Both the position numbers and the translations under genes were made by a program. From Sipunculus nudus (lineage: Eukaryota; Annelida; Sipuncula; Golfingiida; Sipunculidae): 64,000 nucleotides of DNA. Below, piece by piece: positions 22,929 to 32,565 of this stretch. The stretch lies in the NCBI GenBank assembly GCA_026874595.1, contig CM049311.1, positions 53,821,676 through 53,885,675 of the forward strand, in the 5' to 3' direction. Under the pieces are notes generated by a model. That model was not told the origin of the DNA and did not search any database. It saw nothing but the letters and a program-made list of their open reading frames with translations. Position 1 is the stretch's first letter; every line of letters begins with the position of its first letter.

Positions 22929-23239
22929 GTGAAGAGCAGAAGTTCTATGCAGTTGTGTACACACACCCTGTCCCACAATTTTTTGTGGGGAAGATTATTT
23001 CCAGGGCATGCAACTGTCTCCATTTGGCAGAACCACATGCACAGATTACGTTTCTGCAATATGTTGCTTATGATGACAGTTTTAGTTGGCCAAAAAGAAA
23101 TGATATTGATTGTGTAGCATACAAATTCTTGTTACATGGTCCACTAACTTTAGATGGGCACAATCCATTTAAAGTAGTTAATATACAGGAAGTGAAGACT
23201 GCCTTTGCAAACTTTAAAACCAAGTACTGTAGTTTATAA
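22929..23239 (+). CDS. Transposase exon 5 (C-terminal domain and stop)
   Basis: Acceptor TATATTTTCAG. The first two bases complete Cys881; 102 codons follow to TAA at 23237-23239. The product begins EEQKFYAVVYTHPVPQFFVG and contains FLQYVAYDDSFSWPKRNDID. The pattern of short hydrophobic strands, then an aromatic/SWPKR segment, is what I associate with the C-terminal beta-rich (Tudor/SH3-like) tail of this protein family; that resemblance is from memory and unverified. No splice donor is needed after it. Candidate poly(A) signals AATAAA lie at 23944, 24136 and 24395. Confidence 0.7.
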
Positions 23240-24744
23240 TTTGTCAATGTTCAGTACAGTCATTGTTTTCATATTATTATCAGCTTCCAAATATTCTACA
23301 ATCCCCTCTGAATGTGGATACCTTGTAACGTGTCTAATATCATGCATAACATTATGCACATTTTCTATTCAAGGATTATACTTCTTTCCTGATGTGTTGA
23401 TTTGATTTTTAATATCAGTGCATGAATCAACAAGTGCCAACACATGCAATATTTATTTAAATTCTTTGAAGTGCAAAATGACTTCATGCTTACATACCTA
23501 CTATACATGTATATACACTGTAAGGTATTTGTGATATTTGGATTCTAGCATTTTAATTGTTTATTGTGATTAAGGTGTTCAGTGCTAGCTTATAATTACT
23601 GCACTTACTCACACCACAAATTATTAACCTATGTCAAGTGCCTATTGTTATGCTGTAGAAATGTTTCAAAATTACTGGAATTGAGAGTTAAGCTTACTCC
23701 AAGCCAAGTAAATTGTAGCAATGACCCACTGTTATGATTTTCACTCTTTCTGTCTATGCAGATGTTTATGTACATGCCATGTATTATATTAATCCTATAG
23801 GTAAAAACCCCCAATTTGGCATATCTTTAGGATAAAGCAAATTTTTGTACCATGCCTAATATAAGATCATTTAACCTGAATGACGGGCAAAACATTTAAA
23901 CATAACAGATAATTTCAAATCTGATTCATATCTTGACTAATTTAATAAATCTTTCAAATTTTACACAGCAATTTTTTCTCTAAGGTCTATTTTGAATTAT
24001 GTCACATAATAATATCAAAACTCCATTATTATAAAGGTAAGGAGGTCAGACACCTTGGCTTGGTCTGACCAATGGAAAACCTTGTACATAATTATTATAA
24101 CCATAAAATGTGCATGATGTTTTACATAATTCTTCAATAAAATTTTATACTTGAATTAAATCAGGACTCCATCAAGTATGATCTTTTATTCTCCAAAATG
24201 TTATCTACCTCTGTTATTTAATTATATACTTCTATGACCTCACATTTTATGTCTTCATCTGAAGTCACATCTGGTCTAAGCATATACTTTAGTCCAGCAT
24301 TACTTCTTGTTTTCATGCTTCCTGTCACAAGTGTTTAAGATAAGTGTTTCCTATTTTGCACTTGGAGAGTTGTTCCAGCACTATTAAAGTATTCAATAAA
24401 ATTAATTTAGAATTATATAACATCACTCTTAATTTTATTTGTGTCAGTTTTGTTTGATGTATATAATGTATTCACCTAAAACTTTACATTTTTTAATGAA
24501 AGCTTTCCCATGGCAGGCTGTACAGCAAATACCACTGATACTTAATGCAGGCTTTCTGTATAATTTACCAAACTGCCACAGTGCATGCTTACATTTTTAC
24601 GTCTTTTTATCTATAGATTCTGTTACACATATTCATCCTGAATACAACTGTATATTAATTCAAGGGTGGATTCCTACATTAGATACAATGAAATTTATTT
24701 AGTAAGGAATCTTATGGTGTAATAACATTTATCTGTACTTTTGT
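23240..24744. other. Transposon 3' region without gene
   Basis: AT-rich, with several AATAAA sites but no coding pattern. Frames of 60-87 codons here lack motifs or splice support. Confidence 0.5.
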
Positions 24745-25280
24745 CATGAGCATTCACACTGTCCATAGTTATAAATGTTACACCCGTAATAAATGAAAAT
24801 ATGGATTGGTTTATATTTGTTTTTTTGTTGTTTTTTTTCATCACACATTTATATTTCTTATTCTTAACAAAGACTCCACTGGTTAAGGCAAAGGTCATCC
24901 AAATTTAAATTTCTATTATACCCCCTCTGATTCACCAGTATCACATTGTCCATAGTTATAAATGTTACACCCGTAATAAAGGAAACATTGGATTGGTATA
25001 TATCTGGGTTTTTTTTATGACACATTTATATTTCTAATTATTGACAAAAACTCACCTAGTTATGGCAAAGATCATCCAAATTTAAATTTCTATTGTACTC
25101 CACTGATTTACCAGTATCACATTTAGTTATAAATGTTACACACGTAATAAATGAAAATATATGGTATATCCTTTTTTGCATCATATTATATATTTTTTTC
25201 CTTCTTATAAATAACAAACAGTCAATTTAAAGCATCAGGTTCATCCATATGGCAGTATCCATTGAATAGCCATTGTTTCA
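24745..25280. repeat. ~180-bp subterminal tandem repeats of the transposon
   Basis: About three diverged units. Each has TGTCCATAGTTATAAATG directly before TTACACCCGTAA, then a TTTATATTTCT block and CAAAGGTCATCCAAATTTAA. Starts near 24750, 24940 and 25115; the third is shortened and lacks the TGTCC part. Confidence 0.75.
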
Positions 25281-25685
25281 CCATTGTTCCATTGTCCAGA
25301 GTTACAATTGTTACACCCGTAATATGCAACTTTGCATTAAACTATTGCATCCTTATCATCTGAAAGTCAAAGGAGACTCCTACACTAGCTTCTAAATAGT
25401 CATACCACTGAAAAAAAACTTATATATGAAATATGATGACATTCAGTTTTCTTTACTGGAATAAAAATAAACTCATGCCATAATTTTTTTTATAAATTTA
25501 TTATTTAATTCACATTATAATATCATAATAGCCAGAATCATTGTGCTGCATCTCATGTCAATTCAGATTATGAACCAACAGCATCATTACTCTTGTTTAA
25601 ACTGGTAAACAAATTATTTTGTGGTCTTATATTCAGAAAACTCATTACAATAAAAAATGTCCACATTTCAATGTTACACCCGTAA
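24778..25685 (+). promoter_or_regulatory. Right subterminal TTACACCCGTAA motifs
   Basis: TTACACCCGTAA at 24778-24789, 24965-24976, 25311-25322 and 25674-25685, with the variant TTACACACGTAA at 25136-25147. Most are preceded by TGTCC and a short spacer. The same 12-mer occurs near the left end at 14408. I saw it nowhere else in the window. Likely transposase binding sites (inference). Confidence 0.72.
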
Positions 25686-25836
25686 TACCCTGATAAATGG
25701 CTTGTTACTGGAAAATCTAAAAGAGAAACTATCTTTTAATTCTTTAAAACATGATTAATATCACCAATTGGAAAAGTTCAACACTTTTTTTTAAAAGAAT
25801 TATAAAATTTATTTTTTGGTTGGCTGTAACATTTTA

Positions 25837-25860
25837 GTGGCACTTAGCCTGGAATGACCC
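25837..25860 (-). repeat. Right terminal inverted repeat
   Basis: Complement begins GGGTCATTCCAGGCTAAG; partner of 13637-13660. Followed by AAAC (25861-25864), the second copy of the target duplication. Confidence 0.88.
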
Positions 25861-26000
25861 AAACAGCAATTTGATGCTCTGTTCCTTATAAATATCTTTA
25901 TATATTTCATATTATTTCACAATCAACCCTTCTTATATTTAAAATTGTCTTCTATTTTGTCTAAAATACAAGTACATGCCTGGGGTTAAAAATCATGAGC

Positions 26001-27180
26001 AACAAGTGACCCATCGGTCACAGCGCTCAGACAACTGACATGTTGACAATATGTCCTTGCACAGGCAACTAATTAAGATAATGTAGGTGGCATCATAGTT
26101 CATGCATATTAGCTCAAGACCCATAAGCACACCAATTTTGATGACCATCCATCCAGCAGTTCCTAAGGAATCTGGCAATTTGTGTGTACATTGCATTTTT
26201 TTCTGGGGTGCTGAAACATGGACTGTAAAGCAGAGAATTTAGGTCACAGTGACCTTATTTCAGGTTTCTGAGGAGAACTTTTGAGGAACTAACATTATGT
26301 CAAATTAGCAGATTATAGGTACAGTGGTTATGATTTGTGCCCTGTTAACTGACAACTGCATCTTTAAAGGTTTCAAAAGTATAGAAAAAATTCTTTAAAA
26401 TTTAAAAAAATCCAGGTGGCTCCCCAAGTCTGCAGAAAATCATGAAACACCCCAATATGCTTGCAAAGAATCATGGTGATCAATGCATTAGTTGTTAAGA
26501 TACTTAAGCTTTTGTATCAAATTTTCCATAATTCTGGGGGGGGGGGCATGGGGCGGGGGAAGTACTTTGAAGCCCCATAGCTCAGAGGCTTTGGGTAACA
26601 AAGACTTTTAATGGGCTTTCCAGTGTCAAGATAGAACATTCTAGGTCTAGTTATTACTATGTGTCTGTTAACTTTTAATGGGCCTTCCAATGTCAAGATA
26701 GAAGATTCTAGGTCCAGTTGTTATTATTTGTGCCCTTGTTAAAGATCATTCTTTAAAGATCATCTTTAAAGGTCTCAAAAATAGAGAAAAAAATGTAAAA
26801 AAAAATCAAAAATATCAAGATGGTGCCACCAGTCTGCAGAAACTGAAGAAATACTCCAAGATAAATATCCATGCATAAAATTCATTGTGATCAATGCATT
26901 AGTTGTTCAGATACTTGAGCTTTTGTATTATATTTTCCACTATTCTGGGGGGTACTTATGAGCCACATAGCTCAAAGAATATGGGTAACAGTGACCTTAT
27001 GTCAGGTGTCCAAGGAGATTTTTCATGGACCTCTCTGGATGTCAAGTTGGAAGATTCCAGGACCAGCGTTTACGATTTGTGTCTGGTTAACAGACTGACA
27101 GCTGGACAGACAGAGGGATAGACAGCAGGACAAAGGGTGATCGCTATAGCTCAGGTGACTTTCAGTCAGCTGAGCTAAAA
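26001..27180 (+). mobile_element. GCTCAG-type hairpin-ended element, second body type
   Basis: 5' end AACAAG, hairpin GTGACC-CATC-GGTCAC (26007-26022), then GCTCAG. 3' end: a GGACAGACAGAGGG tract, then hairpin arms TAGCTCAG-GTGAC and GTCA-GCTGAGCTA (27147-27177) and AAAA. The ends match those at 15897-18556, but the body differs: it is built of two to three repeats of a block with CTTTCCAGTGTCAAGATAGA and ATTCTAGGTC, and contains a G-rich run (26536-26546). Confidence 0.72.
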
Positions 27181-27288
27181 AAACTGTTTAACTACACCAT
27201 AACCCAGACTGACAGTAATCAATGCAGTACAGAGGAATTTTTATGCTCTCAGCTGAAAATGAAATGAAAGTAGAGAAAATAGACTTAC

Positions 27289-27421
27289 CTCATTGACTAG
27301 AAAAAGTATTTGGATGACAGTCACATCCCCATCGTGTTTGACATGGCAATCCACCCCTGGTCGGCCGATTCTAAATGTCTGGTTAAGGATAATGTGCCTG
27401 TGTCCTTTCATAAAGAGACCA
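27289..27421 (-). CDS. Candidate host exon, unknown protein
   Basis: On the minus strand an open stretch of 133 nt is bounded by acceptor TATTTGTTTAG and a strong donor, GAG followed by GTAAGTC. It encodes 44 residues beginning GLFMKGHRHIILNQTFRIGR and containing VDCHVKHDGDVTVIQ. The composition looks coding and the bounds are good, but I do not recognise the protein. It starts one base into a codon and ends in phase 0. No neighbouring exon was identified in the window. Confidence 0.4.
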
Positions 27422-27429
27422 CTAAACAA

Positions 27430-28671
27430 ATATAGTAAAACTTAAGATCAAAACCACAAGCCTTAATATGGAAAAGACAAAGATATAATACTAGGAATAA
27501 AATCATCCACGCAAAATGACTTCATAAACAGCCTAATGTTACGGTTCAAATATCAAATGAATTATTTATAGGATGTAGTATAAAAACAAAAATAATCCAT
27601 GCAATTTCAATTTTCACATTTTTAACTTAAAATAAGCAATTTTTTTCCAATAAATATGAAAAAGCTGCTTATTTTTTAGAGTCAAAACTTATTAAAATTC
27701 ATTTAAGACATCTGTTTATCCAATGCATTATGTTATGAAAAAGTAGGCACATGAATTATATAACATATACATGAAACATGCATATATCAGCTAAATCAAT
27801 TAACTGTGTTTAGGATATAACACTTGCTATGGCTGTATGGAGTAGAGATTTTCTTTTTTTCAAGCACAAGGTCTACACAGACCAAAATCTGGGTTACTTG
27901 TATTGATAATCTGAATTTGTTAAAACTGCTTTCCATTAAGCAAGTCCAGCAAACCCGTCTGATGACTTATTAGCCTGGCTCATTAGTAATTCTGCTTTCC
28001 CTTTTCTTTGGGTCACACCATACAGCCACACACTGTAAGCATGAGCTGGCTGACAGCCTAGAACATGGCTGTTTGGGACTCCTCTAGACTTTATTGATCC
28101 CTGTTATTGTTGCCGATAAAACACAATAATTCTCCTTCCTGCCGCACAGCTAGCAAAATGTCAATGTATTCAGTCTAGATGTTTGAGCTGCTGCCCACCG
28201 CTTTCTTATGTACACATATTTCATCCACACACCCACGCAGTGGAACAGGCTCAGCCTGAGTGGGTAAGTTGAGTTTTGTTTCACACATGTTGTGTTGAGA
28301 TACCTTTCACGTACACTCAAACACATTGCATACATGAATATTTGGGCACAGGTTGCCACCCAGGTTGACTTTATACAACACTTTCTCACAACTCACTGAA
28401 GAGGAAATACAGAACATAAAGAGAATACTTCTGTCACAGCTGACTTTCATTGAAATGCACAATTACCTGGGCTGCATTGGAATGCTGGCTTATAAGTTGA
28501 TGATAATAAAGCAACATCAAATGCCCTTGTTGTAAACTTGGGCCAATATATATATATATATCAAAAACAAACATTTCTGGACAGGACCAGTCTAGACTCA
28601 GTAATTTCAATATTGCTTCTCCACCATCCATTGTGCAAGCCTGTGGTGACAGTGCAAGAACTTTTAAAGCA
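27430..28671. other. Non-coding stretch
   Basis: No gene recognised. Relatively poor in repeats compared with the rest of the window; could be intron or intergenic DNA of a host locus. Short (TA)n near 28546-28560. Confidence 0.45.
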
Positions 28672-29202
28672 CAGGGTCTGTGTGAACTCAGGGTCTGTGT
28701 GAACTCAGGGTCTGTGTGAACTCAGGGTCTGTGTGAACTCAGGATCTGTGTGAACTCAGGATCTGTGTGAACTCAGGGTCTGTGTGAACTCAGGGTCTGT
28801 GTGAACTCAGGATCTGTGTGAACTCAGGATCTGTGTGAACTCAGGGTCTGTGCGAACTCAGGGTCTGTGTGAACTCAGGATCTGTGTGATCTCAGGATCT
28901 GTGTGATCTCAGGGTCTGTGCGAACTCAGGGTCTGTGCGAACTCAGGGTCTGTGTGAACTCAGGATCTGTGTGAACTCAGGATCTGTGTGAACTCAGGGT
29001 CTGTGTGAACTCAGGATCTGTGTGAACTCAGGATCTGTGTGATCTCAGGATCTGTGTGATCTCAGGGTCTGTGTGAACTCAGGATCTGTGTGAACTCAGG
29101 ATCTGTGTGATCTCAGGATCTGTGTGATCTCAGGGTCTGTGTGAACTCAGGGTCTGTGCGAACTCAGGGTCTGTGCGAACTCAGGATCTGTGTGAACTCA
29201 GG
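28672..29202. repeat. 17-bp minisatellite (CTCAGGGTCTGTGTGAA), ~31 copies
   Basis: Very regular tandem array of a 17-bp unit, about 31 copies. Variants are GGG or GGA before TCTG, TGTG or TGCG, and GAACTC or GATCTC. The variants follow a partly repeating order, so blocks of several units were duplicated together. No reading frame of interest. Confidence 0.93.
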
Positions 29203-29812
29203 AATCAGGAAATATGACATCTCTCCACCATCTTTGTGAGGAAGACCATCTAGATATCCTGTACCACTATATATATGTCAGCCAGCTTGTTTATGCATAT
29301 ATGGCACAAGCAAACATCATTTTCATGCATACATGCACATGTGCAATATACACATACATGGAACATAGCTTTAGAATTTTCATGGGATCATCTGAACTGT
29401 GTAATTCAAGCACTGAGTTTGTCTCATGTCATCTTTGAAGCTTCAAAACTGCTTCAAAAGTAAATAATTATATATTTCTTTGGAAAGAAGAAAGCCAGTA
29501 TGTATATAACCAAATATTTTATTGATAAACTTTTCTGACGAGTTTTATCAAAATCCTTCATTTCTTCATAAGTTTTAGCAGTGATTCCACAAAGTAGCCT
29601 ACTGACCTGTGACTTTAATTAAATATGGGTGAATATTGCCCATTAATTGAACGCAGGCGAGATAATTTGTTGTTAAGTAGTTATGGTGAGTTTCATGAAA
29701 ATCCACAGCCCCAGTAAGTTATCAGGGCGACACTAAGTTAACAGACATCATGACAGAAGGACGAACAGTTGGTGGGAATACAATAATGCTCCCATCATAT
29801 GTCAGACATATA
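29203..29812. other. Non-coding stretch with an old repeat end
   Basis: 29640-29810 looks like a decayed repeat: CATGAAAATCCACAGCCCCA-type module, AGAAGGACGAACAG tract, then ACAATAATGCTCCCATCATA, the usual end style of local repeats. Nothing coding seen. Confidence 0.5.
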
Positions 29813-31678
29813 ACTAGATGTGTCGGTACGACACGAATGCCCCCGCCTGGGGCAAATTAGAAACATTTGTTAAATTTTGTAAAATTTTTTTAAGTTCAGG
29901 AGGTGTTGTATGGTCAAAAGTAGGTCAAGAAGGGCAAAATGCAAACTCGATCTGTAACGGGTCATTATCAAGGAACACACCAAAAATCAGGCCAGTATGC
30001 AGGCACTGTGAAAAAAAGTCCATACATGTGCATTTTTCATAAAAATTTCTCTTTCATGAAATTTTCTATGTTCAGGATCTGTCATATGGTCAAAAATAGG
30101 TTAACTGGGATGAAACGCGAACTTGACCTTTAAGTGGTCATTATGCGCCTACAGATCAAACATTGGGCCAGTATCTGTAAGCATTGTATTGTGAAACTAG
30201 AATATTAGCAAAAGCTGGTAATCAGTTATAAATTTAAATTGGAGAGGTATGTACCATGTTTTATAACAATCCACCAAATGCTTCCTGAGAAATATCACCC
30301 TAAGTTTTTTTTCTATACTAAGCTCTGTGACCTTGAAAAGTAGGTCAAGACCACCCATCTTTGAACCTGACCAAGATTTTGTAAATATGATGCAAAAGCA
30401 CTGAAGTAATGAAGTTCCTTAGTTGAATACCTTTGGAGATATCCTGCACAAAGGCTAAATTGAAAAATCCGATAAAATTTCATTAAAAAATCAGAAATTG
30501 CAGGTGACGCCACCAAAATTGTGCAGAACGTACAGACCATCAGTCCCAATGATCATAGTAAGTTTTGTGAAAATCCACACAATTGTTCCTGAGATATAAG
30601 CTTCTGAGTGTTTTTCTATAATCAGCTCTTAAATGTGAAAAATGGGTCAAGGTCACCCATCTTCGAACTTGACTGAGATTTTATCGATATACATCTTCAC
30701 TGATGAAATAAAATTCCAACCGTGAATCCTTTAAGAGATATCCCGCTCACAAGGTAAAAGTTAACAGACGCGGAACGGACAGACGGACGGACAGACACCC
30801 AACAGACAGATGGACGGATAGACGGACAGCTTGTGTGACAACAATAGCCCATCAGCCTATAAGCTGAGGGCTAAAAACAGCTGTACATGTACATTTGCCA
30901 TAAAAATTAATTTTCATGAAATTTTCTCTTTTTAGGAGCCGTAAAACAATCAAAAGTAGGTCAACTGGGACGAAACGCGAACTCGAACTGTAACTGGTCA
31001 TTATCTGCATACACACCAAAAACCAGGCCAATATCTGCAAGCATTGCGAAAAAAAGTCCGTATAGGTGTATTTGTCATGAAAATTTCTATTTTTCATGTA
31101 ATTTTCTAAGTTAAGGAGCCATAAAACGGTCAAAAGAAGGTCAACCTGGACGAAACGCAAACTTGATCTGTAACTGGTCATTATCTGCCCACACACCAAA
31201 AATCAGGCCAATATCTGCAGGCATTGCGAAAAAAAGTCCGTACATGTGTATTTGTCATGAAAATTTCTATTTTTCATGAATTTTTCTAAGTTAAGGAGCC
31301 ATAAAACAGTCAAAAGTAGGTCAACTGGGAAGAAACGCGAACTCGATCTGTAACTGGTCATTATCTGCCCACACATCAAAAATCAGGCCAATATCTGCAG
31401 GCACTGTGAAAAAAAGTCCGTACATGTGTATTTGTCATGAAAATTTCTATTTTTCATGAAATTTTTCTAAGTTTAGGAGCCGTAAAACAGTCAAAAGTAG
31501 GTCAACTGGGACGAAACGCGAACTCGATCTGTAACTGGTCATTATCTGCCCACACACCAAAAATCAGGCCAATATCTGCAGGCATTGCGAAAAAAAGTCC
31601 GTACAACTGTTTTATTTCGGAAGGACGGACATGGGTAAAACTATATGCCCCGGCCACTTAGTGGCGGGGGCATAAAAA
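29813..31678 (+). mobile_element. Hairpin-ended element, family D, with tandem core
   Basis: 5' end ACTAGAT, perfect hairpin GTGTCG-GTA-CGACAC (29820-29834), then ATGCCCCCGCC (29837-29847). 3' end: hairpin 31645-31673 with GCCAC-TTA-GTGGC at the tip, outer part GGCGGGGGCAT complementing the 5' motif, then AAAAA. The core is a ~180-bp tandem repeat (units with GGTCAACTGGGACGAAACGC, AACTGGTCATTATCTGCC and CATTGCGAAAAAAAGTCCG), about six units. A family-E element is nested at 30196-30877. Confidence 0.78.
30196..30877 (+). mobile_element. Hairpin-ended element, family E copy 2, nested in family D
   Basis: 5' ACTAGAATATTAGCAAAAGC, then a shortened left part. 3' GACGGACGGACAGAC-rich tract, then hairpin TAGCCC-A-TCAGC and GCTGA-GGGCTA (about 30844-30873) and AAAAAC. 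It interrupts a family-D core unit whose two halves lie at about 30180-30195 and 30878 onward, so it inserted later than the array formed. Confidence 0.72.
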
Positions 31679-32565
31679 TGACAGTGTTCATTAACTTGTG
31701 TATTTCCTAAGATTTGAACTTGAAGGACAAAGTCAAGGTCACCTGGTTAAACTGTAGGTACACCAGTTTTGAGGAAAAAAGTATGCATAACAGTAGTCCC
31801 TGTTTTGAGGGACCGTCCTCCCTTCCCCCCCTAAAAAAGGTAATTAATTGCAGATTGTCACAAGTTTTAATCAAACAGAGTAAAAATATGACCCAGCATT
31901 CTGATAAAAAATTGGGGAATTTACCAGGATACAGAATAAATCTGTTTTACTTTCTTTATGCTATGTTAAACTTTAAAATAAAGACAGTATTTTTATTTAA
32001 ATGTGTGATTCATCAATATTTTAGCATGCATGATGTATTTACAGTGTTGATGATAGTCTCACAGTCATTTATAAAAAAAGATCTTGGCCATAACATGGGA
32101 TGATGCATGATAGTTGTTTTCCAGGCAGTATTACCTGAATACTGCCAGACACAAATGTAATGACAAAACAGTGAGAACCTAAAAGAAGAAGTTATTGGAG
32201 AAATTAATTTTAATTGTAAAGGAAACACTGGTATGACTTTCAAGCAAGCAAGAACAGTTTATAGAGGGTGGTAACATTTAGACAACAAAATTCCTTTTTC
32301 ATGAAAGGGTGAAAAGACTGATCTACTCGTTAGTCAAATATATCATTGAAAGTTATGATTTTTAATAAATGTAGTTTATGAAATAAATTACCAGTCATGA
32401 TCTAAAAAATAATTAAGTCATCAACACTATTGTCAACAGTGACAGAAGTCTCCTGTAATAAGATAAATCTATTCAGTTTTCATTCTCTAACCCATACCTA
32501 TGCACTTGGGAAAATATTGTTTTTAAATTTTTATGAATTATTTTTTGAGCTCCATGAAGGAGCTC
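31679..32565. other. Non-coding stretch
   Basis: AT-rich; the longest frame (129 codons from 31714) has no recognisable motif and runs through a CTAAAAAAGG-type low-complexity region. Not supported as a gene. Confidence 0.45.

Larger units (their letters stand above)
14352..23239 (+). pseudogene. DDE-like transposase gene, five exons, one in-frame TGA
   Basis: Predicted exons are 14352-14370, 19225-21657, 21926-22013, 22430-22530 and 22929-23239. All introns are GT-AG and all phases fit, giving 2952 nt or 983 residues plus stop. Layout in spliced numbering: Lys/Arg-rich, probably coiled N-terminal region (about 40-165); HIHIGKSTFYGLRPKHIKV (about 367-385) leading into a Cys cluster (394, 396, 399, 427, 430, 446, 451, 454); a DDE-like core with Asp549 (VLDFQQNY), Asp635 (FTDGCAAQYK) and His670/Asp676/Glu678 (RHGKGPSDGEGG); an acidic linker (about 818-881); a C-terminal ~100-residue domain. 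Codon 484 is TGA (20655-20657), hence the pseudogene label; it may be a sequencing error or a single mutation. I recall proteins of this layout as uncharacterised in many invertebrates but cannot name the superfamily. The catalytic assignment is inference. Confidence 0.75.
13637..25860. mobile_element. 12.2-kb DNA transposon with TIRs, AAAC TSD and spliced DDE-like transposase gene
   Basis: Terminal inverted repeats at 13637-13660 and 25837-25860 begin GGGTYATTCCAGGCTAAG and match at 23 of 24 positions. The 4-bp direct repeat AAAC flanks both ends. The ~1 kb inside each end carries TTAC-N4-GTAA motifs and TGTCC-(spacer)-GTTAC modules, plausible transposase binding sites. The gene runs left to right: exon 1 at 14352-14370, last exon ending 23239. 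About 3.7 kb of intron 1 is later-inserted hairpin-ended elements (14872-18556), so the original element was nearer 8.5 kb. A 4-bp duplication is compatible with several eukaryotic superfamilies (Academ and Ginger are remembered as having 3-4 and 4 bp), but the protein does not let me assign one. The coding exons contain one stop codon and no frameshift seen, suggesting recent activity. Confidence 0.88.

Noticed and set aside
28672-29202. CRISPR-like regular array
   Set aside because: Units are contiguous without unique spacers and the genome is eukaryotic.
31714-32103. 129-codon plus-strand frame
   Set aside because: Low-complexity start and no motifs; likely chance.
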